Below are positions 34,400 through 46,581 of a stretch of DNA of 59,576 nucleotides, in pieces; positions within the stretch are counted from its first letter, which is position 1; every line of letters begins with the position of its first letter. The translations under genes were made by a program, and so were the position numbers. The stretch lies in NCBI GenBank assembly GCA_018398815.1, contig CM031618.1, positions 51,897,757 to 51,957,332 of the forward strand. Direction: 5' to 3'. The stretch comes from Conus ventricosus (taxonomy: Eukaryota > Mollusca > Gastropoda > Neogastropoda > Conidae). Below the pieces are notes generated by a model. It was given only the letters and a program-made list of their open reading frames with translations. It had not been told where the DNA came from and did not search any database.

Positions 34400-35392
34400 C
34401 CATAAAATGCAGACATCATTTTTGCACAGTGGATAGTCAAAGCAGTGGCGTTTGCTTGGCGCGGAAATGAGAAGAAATGGACGTTTGTAACATCGCGCAG
34501 CCAGTATATTGCCCTATTGCTGAAACTAACAACAGTCCCATGCTTCGTCAAGGTCCCTCCCACTCACCCCCACCTCTAACCAGTACCAGACGCCACCCTC
34601 CGTCTCTATTACCTCTCCGTCTCACCCCAAATGTAAGCATATTATGATCGACAAAGAGAGGAGGCAGTTACCGCCCCCACTGTGACGCTAGTTTGGTTAC
34701 CGAAGTGACGGCCAATCAACAGTGGAGGGGGCTATTCTTTGTCTCCCACAATGGAACCTGTCTATGGTAGCCCATACGGGGCCTTATCGTGCGATACGAA
34801 AAGCTGCGTTATGTCGTGTAATGGACTTAGTGGAGGGTGCAATGTCCTCTTGTTGGCAGTGTAATGGACTTAGTGGAGGGTGCAAATGTCCTCTTGTTGG
34901 CAGTGTAATGGACTTATGGAGAGTGCAAATGTCCTCTTGTTTGGCAGTGTAATGGACTTAGTGAGGGTGCAAATGTCCTCTTGTTCGGCAGTGTAATGGA
35001 CTTAGTGGAGGGTGCAAATGTCCTCTTGTTCGGCAGTGTAATGGGCTTAGCGGAGGGTGCAAATGTCCTCTTTTTCGGCAGTGTATGGACTTAGCGGAGG
35101 GTGCAAATGTCCTCTGTTTGTTTTGATTGATGAGGTGATCTGTGGGAGTTGTATGTAGCAGGTTGTATTGTCTGTCAAATGGGTTCGTTGATGCTTTTTG
35201 TGTTGTTGGTTGTTGTTTTTCGTTCATAACAGATCCTGAAGACGGTGAATGCAATCTTATGTGTTGTGCTTGAATGGAGAACAGACGAGGAAGGAACAAT
35301 AAAAGAAAAACTGCGAGCGTACTTAGGCGAGTATGATGGCAAAATGCGGGAGAGAGAGAGACAAAAAAAAGTAAAGGAAATAAACCAGACTC

Positions 35393-35447
<55 letters not shown>

Positions 35448-35462
35448 CATCTCTATTTATAT

Positions 35463-35494
<32 letters not shown>

Positions 35495-35597
35495 TCTCTC
35501 CTCTCTCTCTCTCTACACACACACACACACACACACAATTATATATAAATATATATATATATATATATAATATATATATAAATTAAATATATATATA

Positions 35598-35649
<52 letters not shown>

Positions 35650-35911
35650 TGTGTGTGTGTGGTTCGTCTGTGCATGTGTGTTTGAAAGAAAAAAGTGATG
35701 TGTGTGATGACCATGACTGTGTGTGTTGGACACTGGTACACCTCAAGACTGTCTCTCTTGCCTGTGGCTCAGCGGGATCAGACGGAGTGGTCCCCAAAGC
35801 TGGCGATGGGATTCTGGGTGTGTGCGAAATGATGTGGAACTTGATTTGCCCGTCTCATTCCTGGGACTGTTCAGATACTAAAGTCAGAATCAATGTAGAC
35901 TCCGTGACTAC

Positions 35912-35955
<44 letters not shown>

Positions 35956-35960
35956 GCCCC
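34400..35960 (+). repeat. Complex repeat unit R3, copy A
   Basis: The unit begins at the tggcgtttgcttggcgcgga block and includes ggcagttaccgcccccactg, the expanded 45-bp array, ataacagatcctgaagacgg and then long (CA)n, (CT)n, (TA)n and (GT)n tracts. The Cys/Val- and His/Thr-rich frames are artefacts. Confidence 0.7.
34817..35116 (+). repeat. 45-bp minisatellite, copy A, about seven units
   Basis: The unit is tgtaatggacttagtggagg followed by gtgcaaatgtcctcttgttt and ggcag. Other complex repeat units have this stretch once, so it is a local expansion. Indels break its reading frame here, unlike copy B. Confidence 0.9.
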
Positions 35961-36076
35961 CCCCCCCCCCCCCCCCCACCACCCCCATGCACGAAACGAC
36001 GCGGAGTACGAACCGGCAACCCTACATCACCAATCACGGCACTCACAACAACGACCCGTCCTCAATGCCGCCCACC

Positions 36077-37076
36077 NNNNNNNNNNNNNNNNNNNNNNNN
36101 NNNNNNNNNNNNNNNNNNNNNNNNNNNNNNNNNNNNNNNNNNNNNNNNNNNNNNNNNNNNNNNNNNNNNNNNNNNNNNNNNNNNNNNNNNNNNNNNNNNN
36201 NNNNNNNNNNNNNNNNNNNNNNNNNNNNNNNNNNNNNNNNNNNNNNNNNNNNNNNNNNNNNNNNNNNNNNNNNNNNNNNNNNNNNNNNNNNNNNNNNNNN
36301 NNNNNNNNNNNNNNNNNNNNNNNNNNNNNNNNNNNNNNNNNNNNNNNNNNNNNNNNNNNNNNNNNNNNNNNNNNNNNNNNNNNNNNNNNNNNNNNNNNNN
36401 NNNNNNNNNNNNNNNNNNNNNNNNNNNNNNNNNNNNNNNNNNNNNNNNNNNNNNNNNNNNNNNNNNNNNNNNNNNNNNNNNNNNNNNNNNNNNNNNNNNN
36501 NNNNNNNNNNNNNNNNNNNNNNNNNNNNNNNNNNNNNNNNNNNNNNNNNNNNNNNNNNNNNNNNNNNNNNNNNNNNNNNNNNNNNNNNNNNNNNNNNNNN
36601 NNNNNNNNNNNNNNNNNNNNNNNNNNNNNNNNNNNNNNNNNNNNNNNNNNNNNNNNNNNNNNNNNNNNNNNNNNNNNNNNNNNNNNNNNNNNNNNNNNNN
36701 NNNNNNNNNNNNNNNNNNNNNNNNNNNNNNNNNNNNNNNNNNNNNNNNNNNNNNNNNNNNNNNNNNNNNNNNNNNNNNNNNNNNNNNNNNNNNNNNNNNN
36801 NNNNNNNNNNNNNNNNNNNNNNNNNNNNNNNNNNNNNNNNNNNNNNNNNNNNNNNNNNNNNNNNNNNNNNNNNNNNNNNNNNNNNNNNNNNNNNNNNNNN
36901 NNNNNNNNNNNNNNNNNNNNNNNNNNNNNNNNNNNNNNNNNNNNNNNNNNNNNNNNNNNNNNNNNNNNNNNNNNNNNNNNNNNNNNNNNNNNNNNNNNNN
37001 NNNNNNNNNNNNNNNNNNNNNNNNNNNNNNNNNNNNNNNNNNNNNNNNNNNNNNNNNNNNNNNNNNNNNNNNNNNN
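36077..37076. other. Assembly gap of exactly 1000 N
   Basis: The run of N is exactly 1000 bases, a conventional placeholder for unknown size. The 495- and 385-residue frames across it are meaningless. Confidence 0.99.
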
Positions 37077-37476
37077 AAGTCTTCGAAATTGCCCGAGTTT
37101 TAGTTTACCGTATAGGCGTTAGTAACGGCTGTAACGGCCTGTAACGTTTTCTTTTTTCTAATAGAATATCTCAGAAAGCACTGGCCGATCTTTCCGAAAA
37201 TTTGTAGGTATGTTCATTATGGGTCACGAATGATGCCCGATGTTTAAGTTTACCCTTATAGCCATTACTAACGGCCCATAATGGTTTTCTTCTTTGTGAA
37301 AATCTCAGAAAGTTCTTTGCCGATCTTTCTGAAAATTTGTAAGTATGTTCATTATAGGTCACAGACGATGGCCGATGTTTACCAGGATAGTCTTACTAAC
37401 GGTTACACACTGTCCAAGACGGTTTTTTCCTCTTTATGGAATATCTCACATGTAATTCAGGATAAACTGGGAGTAC
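37077..37476 (+). mobile_element. 3' end of the TIR-bounded tandem-core element, copy B
   Basis: Two to three ~150-bp monomers are followed by the clean terminal repeat aactgggagtac (37465-37476). The left part is lost in the gap. Confidence 0.75.
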
Positions 37477-37587
37477 GTTATATGCTTTGCATCTTGTTTT
37501 TTTGGTGGTGGGGGGGATTTGATATAACATTGTTGCAATGTATGATGCAATCTGTATAATGTTCTGTAAATACTTGAAAATATTCGG

Positions 37588-38095
37588 GGCCGGAATAGCT
37601 CGGTTGGTAGAGCGCCGGACTCGTAATCTTGGTGATCCTGGGTTGCGGGTTCGAATCTCCGCCTGGCCGTTTCGTACAGGGGACTTTTCCCTCGGAGTTA
37701 ACATTGGTTCTGACTCCGTTTCCCATACAGTCCTTCGAATGAGACTATAAACCGAGTTCCGTGAGTGAATGCACGCATAAAATCTTACACACACGTAAAA
37801 TCCCACCACCAACTTTCGGAAGAGAAGGCCAGTTTGAACCGTTGGTATGGACGACACGTTACACATAGCATGCACTCGTGCATGCGTGAAAAATCGAAAG
37901 AATGAAAGAGTTGTTAAATTAAATGAACGATAGTGACTGAATGACACGAGTAACGACTAGATGAAGCGCCAACAGGCAGCTCTTCAGTCGGCTCTACCTA
38001 GGTAGGTAGCCTGTGTGTAAACGAGAATGCCGATTGTAAAACACTTAGAGCTTGGTCTGTGACCCGGGATAGGCGCTATATATGTACTCTCTTAA
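37588..38095 (+). mobile_element. tRNA-Thr-derived SINE, copy 2 (uninterrupted)
   Basis: The head ggccggaatagctcggttgg contains the A-box. gccggactcgtaatcttggt carries the ctCGTaa loop, and gggttcgaatc is the B-box. The ~0.5 kb body ends gataggcgctatatatgtac. It contains the intact site gttacacatagcatgc (37859-37875) that is split by the foldback in copy 1. The extra gatcctgggttg between the anticodon arm and B-box is shared by all three copies, so it is ancestral to the family. Confidence 0.8.
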
Positions 38096-38815
38096 AATTA
38101 AGAAAGAAAAAAAAAGTATATAATTATAAGCGCATTGCTAGGGGAAAACACAGCCCATTCTCTCTCTAAAAAGGCGCTCTTATTGATGAAAAGTAACTAT
38201 ATGTAACCAAATGTGAAGTTCAGTATGTATTTTTTTTCAAAAGAAACTGAACGTTTTGTGTGTGTGAGCATAATGGGAGAATGGCTGAATGTGAATTACG
38301 ATGCTAGGAAGTTTTGAAGTGTACACCGAAATGTAAGAAAAAGTTATTCGTCACCCCAAGGACCCAGTGGTCATGGGTGGAACAACAGAAAAAGATCACC
38401 GCTTACCCCAATGCCCAGTGGGTCACCTATGGCACAAGAAAAAAAAAGTAGGTCAGCATCATGATAAAGTAAATCTGGTTGATGATCCTCATTAGTAGGC
38501 TCGAAATGTACCTCTAAACCAAATTTCATAAATATCTTGCAGTTAAAACATATCTTGGGCCTCTGAGGGTTCATGTTGTCCCAATTACTTAGTTTTTTTC
38601 CTTCATCGAAGCGTTACATGCTTTAAGCATGAACATGTTCTATTTCGACGTCATAATTACTACAGTTTTCTTCCGACCTTTAAACTGACTGTATCGCATG
38701 AACATAATAACAACGATAACGGCCCATGATTACTTCAAAATGAAATACCCTCATATGTTTACTCTAAGTTAAAAGTGGACCTGTTGCACCAAAAAAAATC
38801 TCCATGATCAAAACA
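38096..38815. other. Duplicated unique spacer, copy B
   Basis: Aligns with 29867-30594; no gene is seen. Confidence 0.6.
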
Positions 38816-39640
38816 AACAAACAAACTTATTTGCATGCAGAGTGCGGTGGTGGAGGCGCTTGTCTTGGAAGGAATGGACCAGTAACGGAAATTTTGTAAT
38901 ATTACTCAGCCGTAAACTGCCGATTTGTTTAATTAACATAACACTTCGCTTCTGCCCCACCCGAATCCACCAGTTCCCCCCCCCCCCCCCCTGCCTTCGC
39001 TCCCACCTCTCCCTCCCGCCCCACTGCAAAGCGCATGCGCGAGAAAAAAAAAGGGGGGCGCAATTACAGCCGCCATTGTGATCATGGCTGGTTTGTTTTC
39101 CCGAACAAAGGCAGCTAGCTTGTCCACAAAGCGGGTGCGTTTATCCACCCCAATAAAATCTTCGCGCTCCGGGTGAGGTCTAATGGTGCAAAGCGTGGGC
39201 TTTTTTTTGAAAACAGTGTAACGGTTTTTACTGTAAGAGATGAAATTTTTCGCCTTTTTTCCCTCCCTCCCCCCCCCCCCCCCCCCCCCAATCCCCTTTC
39301 CGCCCCCCCCCCCACTCCCCTTTTTTTTCCCCCCGTGCGGCGTGCCATATTGAAGTCGCCAGTTCGTTGTTTTGTTTCGTTAATAAGGATCATGGTGACC
39401 TGAAAATTTCCGGGGCTGTGTTTTGTTTGGTTTGGAAAAGATGAAAAGGAAAGATAAACAGGAATTTGGGGGGTACAAAAAATTTTTGGGGAAGATTCAA
39501 AGTTGGTTAAAATCAAATCAAATCACACACCACCACACACACACACACACACACCACACACACACCACACACACACCCCAAACGGACATCAAACCCCCAC
39601 ACCACACCACCAACACACACCACACACACAAAAAATATAT
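38816..39640 (+). repeat. Complex repeat unit R1, copy B (first part)
   Basis: Matches 30595-31400 block by block; it is broken in the CA tract by the following insertion and resumes at about 41515. Confidence 0.7.
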
Positions 39641-40566
39641 ATATTTTAAATATAAATATATAAATATATATTAATATAAAATAAGAAGAACAAAAAAAAA
39701 AACTCAAACCCAGGTAACTTTGGGCTTCGGTTAACAAAATTTTTCGCCGACTTTCGTCAACTAAACAGAAACAACGCACGTAACTGAAATTTAAAAACAA
39801 TAAAAAATTAAAGATTAATTTTTAAAAAAGGGGGCAGAGGGGGGGGGGGGAAAAGGGAAGGGAAAGAAGGGGTGGTGAGGAAACACTTTGGGAAACCCGC
39901 ACACAACATTTCACACTTTCACTATGTTTTTGTTTAAAAAGACTTTCATTCTCCATTAGACTTAGTAAAAGCACAGTAAAAACCAAATCATCCACTGGAG
40001 GAAAATAATTCCAGCAAAATCAAGGGTTCAGCATGAACCCCACCAAATACCATAAAGGACAGAAGGAAGAGAGAAAGAGACAGCGGGAGAGAAAGAGAGA
40101 GAGGAGAGAGAGAGAAGGGGAGGAGAGAGAGGGAGAGAGAAGAAAGAGGGACGCGCTGCGTGGAGGAGAGAAGAGAAGGGGAGGAGGAGAGAGACTGGGG
40201 AACTACTTTTTACAAAAAACTTTGCAAAAAATAGTCTTAAAACCCCCATATAGACTTTCACAGATTAAACAATCCTGCTTTTGGGGTTGGTGTCATTGTT
40301 GTCAAAAGCTATACGGGGGGGGGGGGGGGGGGGGGGGGAAAAAAGGGGGGGGGGAGGAAACATTTTGTGGCCACTGCACAACTACACACACATTTCACAC
40401 TTGCCGCTTTCTTCTGTTAAAATGACTGTCATTCTCCATTATGATCTAGTAAAAGCACATGTGTAACAACAGAATCTATCCACTGGGAGGAAAACAATTC
40501 CAGCAATATCAAGGATTTCAGCATGAACCCCACCAATACCAAAACAGGACAGAGGGGAAGAGAGAG

Positions 40567-40636
<70 letters not shown>

Positions 40637-40714
40637 GAAGAAAGAGTGAGAGAGAAAAGGGGAGAGAGAGAGAGAGAAAGAAGAAAGAGAGAGAGAAAAG
40701 GAGAGAGAGAGAGT

Positions 40715-40767
<53 letters not shown>

Positions 40768-41301
40768 CCGAATGGTGAAATATCTTGTTACTAAATACTT
40801 TGAGGAAAATGGTGCTTACCATCATGTCGTCCTTAGAGATCTTCAACTAAAAAGTGACTTAAACCCATTCCAGTAAAACAGTACAGATTAAACATTCCTG
40901 TCTTTGGGAGGAAACTGACTGACTGCTCAACTAGAAAAACCAACGTGAACAAGTCTCAGTTAATCGCACACGCAAGAAAGCACATCCACAGGCACTTAAA
41001 GTGCACGAGCAAATCATTTAAAACTCCTGATATTACTATGTAGAGTCTATTTCACTTCATGTAGGAATTTGACAGGCATCCTATTCTATGAATAGTTTAT
41101 TCTTCTTTGAGAAGTGCATTTATATTCCTTTCTTTTATTCAACCAATAAATTTAGTAAATCCTGAAGCCAATGTTACCTGGATTTCGAGTTTTTTATTGT
41201 TCTTCTTATCAAGTCTTCGGACTTCCACTTGGCTCCTTGGCCACGAGTGCTGGTGCGGCAGTGGGAGAGTGTTTTTTCTTGTGATATATATATATATATA
41301 T

Positions 41302-41354
<53 letters not shown>

Positions 41355-41505
41355 AAATGCTGAACAATTAAGTAGTGGGGGAAAACAAGTGCATGTTAAC
41401 AATTCTTCAGTCGTTAAGTAATGACTTGGCAAAGATTGAACTTAAAAAAAAAAAAAAAAATTGAAGAGACAAAAATGGGAGGAGTATATTATATATATAT
41501 ATATA

Positions 41506-41510
<5 letters not shown>
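39640..41510. mobile_element. 1.9 kb insertion specific to copy B
   Basis: Copy A passes directly from (CA)n to gagagagactcgtacatgc, whereas here ~1.87 kb intervenes. It contains two tandem ~500-bp units. gtaaaagcaca at about 39966 and 40450 is followed in both by atccactgg, aattccagca, and a tcagcatgaaccccacca block that runs into (GA)n. Between the units is a G-run (40315-40338). (TA)n tracts lie at both ends, so the boundaries are approximate. No coding region is recognised. Confidence 0.6.
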
Positions 41511-41552
<42 letters not shown>

Positions 41553-42424
41553 CGTACATGCATACACACACACATTCATACATACTTGACTCAAGGGCAG
41601 CAAGTGTGACAATCCTCACGCCACGGTTATGAATCCTATCGAATTCCAAGTTTGAAAGGAGGGTGAGAATCCATGGGAAGTCTACGGGAGATAATTATTG
41701 TCAGAAGAAGTACTTGTGCGTCACATGCACTGTTATAAAAGCAGTGGGTTCCACCACGACTAGAGCCATTTTGTGCCGTTTAGCTCTTCTCTCTGATTTC
41801 ATTCCACCAGGAAGAAGTGCACATATCTTTGAAACAAAGTGAAAGTGACTACGGGCAAAAGGATGACAGAAATAATTTACCGCACCCAGTTTTTCATTGC
41901 ACAGAACTTACTCTATCTGTCTCGGCTTTCATATTTCTTTCTCCTTTTTTTTTTCTCTCAGTGTCAAAAGCCGTAAGTTGTAAAAGGATAAAAGATGTAA
42001 TCCTAACTACACAGCTACTGTATTGCATGAACAAAATATGAGAGGAAAAAAAATGGCCAAGCATGTACTTTTGTCGAGTGAAAAAAAAAATTCACTTCAC
42101 CAGGAACATAAGAATCTGAATCTTTGAATCAGATGTTTTCCTATTCGAAAAAAGCAAAACGACACCTTGATAATGCATCTTTGGGCATAGGCCCTATAGC
42201 AGTAGTGACGCTTGGCCTATTTGAAATGGGAAAAAAACAGACATGTATAAAACAACTCAAGCGGCTGATCGCCATATTGCTTAACTCGTAACAATTTTAG
42301 TTGCAAAGTGAGACGACGCAGCGGAAATCTAAAAAAATCTGAAATAAATGTTACGAAACCGCATAGAGAAACGGGGACAAACGAGTCACAAGACAAAAAA
42401 AGACGCGTTTTCGACCTCTTAGGT
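41511..42424. other. Spacer, copy B (first part)
   Basis: Aligns with 31475-32340. Starts in a (GA)n tract and the caagggcagcaagtgtgac block; no gene is seen. Confidence 0.55.
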
Positions 42425-42481
42425 AAGATAAGAAAGATAATGTTGCTTAAGCCCAGCCGACCGCAAGGGCCAAAACAGGCT
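42425..42481 (-). mobile_element. 57-bp retroposed tail with a 12-bp target duplication
   Basis: gacctcttaggt stands on both sides (42413-42424 and 42482-42493) but occurs once in copy A (complete site at about 32352-32363). Read on the minus strand, the insert contains ggcccttgcggtcggctggg and ends in cttatctt-like simple repeats, the pattern of a severely 5'-truncated LINE or SINE. Confidence 0.7.
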
Positions 42482-42493
42482 GACCTCTTAGGT

Positions 42494-43079
42494 CTTCTTC
42501 GGGCAAGACACTAACAAACAGGACAATGAAAATGAACAAGTTTGTCACTTAGCTTGATCTCTTTAGCGCAAGTAGGCGTTGAATGAAAACGACGCTGTTA
42601 GAAGGGAGATAATGTGTGAGTGAATGTAGTAATGATGATAATTATATTACTGATAGGAATACTAATAAAGGTCAAAAAAATTGAAATAAAAAATTAAGAC
42701 GGGATTACTACTACTTTTGGTGATAATAAGGCAATAGCAGTTGTAGAAATGGGAAAAAGCGTTTTCATTATTATTTCTATTTTTTTATACTATTATCTTA
42801 TTATTTTTCAATTATTTATTTATTCATTTTTTATTACTATTATTTTTATTTTGTTAGTTTGTTTTCTTCCCGAATTTGTTTTTCTTCAACTTTATGTTTC
42901 ATTTTTTTTCTTAAATTTATTTATTATGATTATCATAAAATTGTATTTTCTAACTAGTAAAATTTCTGTATCATGCTTTTATTACCTTACCTTCACACTA
43001 TTGTTTAGCAGTATCATCAGTAACACTATTGTTTAGTATTGATCTTACCACCACTAGCATTAACATCCGCATCGCCACT
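42494..43079. other. AT-rich spacer, copy B (second part)
   Basis: Aligns with 32365-32929; tttatttattc-type runs, no gene. The 95-residue Phe/Ile-rich frame is compositional. Confidence 0.5.
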
Positions 43080-43733
43080 AAGACTGTTGCCACGGCAACC
43101 ATGCTGTTTAAGAATCCTTTAACCCACTCTCCTTTTTCCCATACTACAAACGCTATTGCCTTATTATCTTTAAGATTCGTAACAATTTCTTCTTCCCTTT
43201 GCCAACCCCCTATCCATATTTCCTCCTTTCCCTCCACCTCTCCGTCCCACCCCAAAGGGACGCAATTACTGCCGCGCCGTGACGCTAATTTTAGCTCACG
43301 AGATGCTAGCCAATCAGAAAGGAGGGTGCTAACCTTGTCTCGCACAACGGCACTGTCTATGGTATCCTAGGGGGCTTGTTGTGTGGTGGAAAAACTGCTT
43401 CAGGTCAGGGTAACGGGCTTACCGGGTGAGCAAAGGGTTTCCCCTAGTTTTGATTCATGGGTAATCTATGGAAATCATCTGTGTGTTGTGTTGTCTGGTA
43501 GATTTTGCTCTTTCAATTTTTTTGTAACAGATCGTTAAGGCGTGAATGGGGTGCGCCATTTGCGGTGTGTGGTGTGAATGGACTATATACATAATTAGGA
43601 AAGATGAACGGGGGAAAGGATATGTCAGTAGAGTGAGTGAGTACAAAAACAAAATAATGGCGAAGCAGAAAAAAGAAGACTAAATCAAACAAAAATCAGA
43701 AACAACAGCAACAACAACAACAACAACAACACA

Positions 43734-43773
<40 letters not shown>

Positions 43774-43792
43774 CATGATATGTATATGAGAG

Positions 43793-43829
<37 letters not shown>

Positions 43830-43930
43830 GGGGGTGTGTGTGTGTGTGTGTGTGTGTGTTTTGTGTGTGTTTGTGTGTGATTAATGACCCCTGGGACAGA
43901 CCTTTGTAAGGTCATTTATTGGGAATTTTT
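43080..43930 (+). repeat. Complex repeat unit R2, copy B
   Basis: Matches 32930-33960, but with a shorter and simpler (CA)n/(GT)n core. Confidence 0.7.
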
Positions 43931-44389
43931 TATGAGTCTTTTTTGTTGTTTGTTTTGTTGGGGTTGTTTTTATTATCTCTGCCTTTATGGCGTTTTAGCG
44001 TAGAGTTTTTTTTTTCTTAGTGAAAAGAGTAGTTATTTTCTTTACAAATTTGATATTGTTATCCATAATTCTTACTTTCTAGTGATAGTGTTATTGTCTT
44101 GGTTCTTTCCCACTCATATATTTCCCCTAATGTACACACTCATAAAATCAGTAATGATGACTTGTGAACTGGTTTTCCAAAGATAACGGCCCGTACAATT
44201 TTAATCAATGGTAATGAGCGACAGTTGTTTTATATATTACTCATTATTTTTCTTTCTTTTAAAGTGCTCGAGTTGTGTATGATAAATTTCTCCAGTGCGA
44301 ATCACTCTTTCCTGTGTAATAATTAAAAGCGGATTTTTGAGTCAAACACCTCCCCAAAAAAATGCAGACATCATTTTTGCACAGTGGAT
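43931..44389. other. Spacer between R2 and R3, copy B
   Basis: Aligns with 33961-34399 of copy A; no gene is seen. Confidence 0.5.
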
Positions 44390-45363
44390 AGTCAAAGCAG
44401 TGGCGCTTGCTTGGCGCGGAAATGAGAAGAAATGGACGTTTGTAACATCGCGCAGCCAGTATATTGCCCTATTGCTGAAACTAACAACAGTCCCTGCTTC
44501 GTCAAGGTCCCTCCCACTCACCCCCACCTCTAACCAGTACCAGACGCCACCTCCGTCTCTATTACCTCTCCGTCTCACCCCAAATGTAAGCATATTATGA
44601 TCGACAAAGAGAGGAGGCAGTTACCGCCCCCACTGTGACGCTAGTTTGGTTAACGAAGTGACGGCCAATCAACAGTGGAGGGGCATATTCTTTGTCTCCC
44701 ACAATGGAACCTGTCTATGGTAGCCCATACGGGGCCTTATCGTGCGATACGAAAAGCTGCGTTATGTCAGTGTAATGGACTTAGTGGAGGGTGCAAATGT
44801 CCTCTTGTTTGGCAGTGTAATGGACTTAGTGGAGGGTGCAAATGTCCTCTTGTTTGGCAGTGTAATGGACTTAGTGGAGAGTGCAAATGTCCCTTGTTTG
44901 GCAGTGTAATGGACTTAGTGGAGGGTGCAAATGTCCTTTTGTTCGGCAGTGTAATGGACTTAGTGGAGGGTGCAAATGTCCTCTTGTTCGGCAGTGTAAT
45001 GGGCTTAGCGGAGGGTGCAAATGTCCTCTTTTTCGGCAGTGTAATGGACTTAGCGGAGGGTGCAAATGTCCCCTGTTTGTTTTGATTGATGGAGGTGATC
45101 TGTGGGAGTTGTATGTAGCAGGTTGTATTGTCTGTCAAATGGGTTCGTTGATGCTTTTGTTGTTGTTGTTGTTGTTTTTCGTTCATAACAGATCCTGAAG
45201 ACGGTGAGTGCAATCTTATGTGTTGTGCTTGAATGGAGAACAGACGAGGAAGGAACAATAAAAGAAAACTGCGAGCGTACTTAGAGCGAGTATGATGGCA
45301 AAATACGGGAGAGAGAGAGACAACAAAAAAAATAAAGGAAATAACCAGATCAACAGACAACGA

Positions 45364-45413
<50 letters not shown>

Positions 45414-45933
45414 ACACACTACACTCTATTTAATTCTCTCTCCCCCTCTCTCTCCTCTCTCCTTCTCTTTTCTCCTCTCTCCTCCTCATCTCTCTCTCTC
45501 TCTCTCTCTCCACACACACACACACAAAACACAAAACATATATAATAATATATAAATATTTTGGTGTGTGGTGTGTGTGTGTGTGTGTGGTGTGTGTCCT
45601 GTCTGTCATGTTGTTTGAAAGAAAAATGATTGTGGATGACCATGAATGTGTGTGTTGGACACGGTCGCCTCAAGACTGTCCTCTTGCCTGGGCCTCAGCG
45701 GGATCAACGAGTTCCCCAAAGTGGCGATGGATTCTAGATGTGTGCCAGATGATGTGGAATTTTGTTGCCCGTCTCAATTCCTGGGACTGTTCGACACTAA
45801 AGTCAATCGTGTAGACTCCGTGACAACAACACACCACACACACACACACACACACCACACAACACACAACCACACACACACACACACGCACGCACGACGC
45901 ACACACACGGGCACGCACGCCCCACGCACGAAA

Positions 45934-46006
<73 letters not shown>

Positions 46007-46060
46007 CACACCCGGCCCCCCCACACACCCCCCCCCCCCCCCTCCCCCATGCACGAAACC
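44390..46060 (+). repeat. Complex repeat unit R3, copy B
   Basis: Matches 34400-35960, including the 45-bp array and the terminal (CA)n. Here (CA)n also carries (GCAC)n runs at 45890-45970. Confidence 0.7.
44771..45073 (+). repeat. 45-bp minisatellite, copy B, about seven units in one open frame
   Basis: The unit length is a multiple of three, and the frame at 44675-45085 reads NGLSGGCKCPLVWQC repeated, 136 residues in all. No start context or domain supports a gene, and the same array in copy A is frameshifted, so I treat the frame as incidental. Confidence 0.9.
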
Positions 46061-46130
46061 CGGGGACTGCGGAGATAACAAACCCGGCAACCCTACTATC
46101 ACCAGGATCACGGGTCTGGCACTGGGCCAA

Positions 46131-46550
46131 CTGAAAATAATTCCGATCCCGTCACTGCAAATGCCGCAACCATTGTTTGGGGGATAAATCATTTTGTTTT
46201 TTCGCTTAGACTGCCCATGTTTGAATGCAGGGAAATCATTACATTCGAGCAAGAAAACTGCAGCAACAGTCCAGCCAGTGATAATTTTAAAATTGCAAAA
46301 ATTCTACCACAAATGATATGGACGAATGAAAAACTCTCTCTAAAAATAAAAGTGACTTATTTTGTGAGCAATATTGGATTGTGGAAAGTTTGAATCAAAC
46401 AACATCCTATTAAATAAAAAAAAGAAGATACACATGAATTATAACGGTGGACTCTCCTTGCGAGAAAAGGCGAAGAAAGGACATGTGTTATACCCCTCAG
46501 CCTGTAGATTGAACTGACCATTTGCCCAACATACAAGTCCCGTTCCTCCT
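46131..46550 (+). repeat. Complex repeat unit R4, 5' part, up to the LINE insertion
   Basis: The end of the spacer module (gaatcaaacaacatcctatt, 46392-46411) is followed by a diverged start block (cttgcgagaaaaggcgaag, 46458) and ttcctcctgcttcaccaa (46543-46560). The next expected block, a C-run, appears only at about 48234. Confidence 0.6.
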
Positions 46551-46581
46551 GCTTCACCAAAAAGATGGTTTGAGCAGCACC

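Larger units (their letters stand above)
23390..36076. repeat. Duplicated segment, copy A
   Basis: From about 23390 to the gap, the sequence aligns in order with 37077-46130. It covers the end of the TIR element, the tRNA-Thr SINE, repeat-rich spacer and three units of the complex repeat. Subtracting the 4.94 kb foldback and the two poly-G blocks leaves about 7.3 kb, matching copy B minus its own insertion. Differences elsewhere are mostly single-base, with many in homopolymers. Confidence 0.85.
37077..46130. repeat. Duplicated segment, copy B
   Basis: Copy B begins straight after the gap at the equivalent of about 23390 and runs through the TIR-element end, the intact SINE, the spacer, R1, R2 and R3 in the same order as copy A. 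It lacks the foldback and the poly-G blocks, but has the 39.64-41.51 kb insertion and a 57-bp insertion at 42425. Confidence 0.85.

Noticed and set aside
35616..37144. Open frames of 495 and 385 residues
   Set aside because: They span the 1000-N gap; the residues are unknown.
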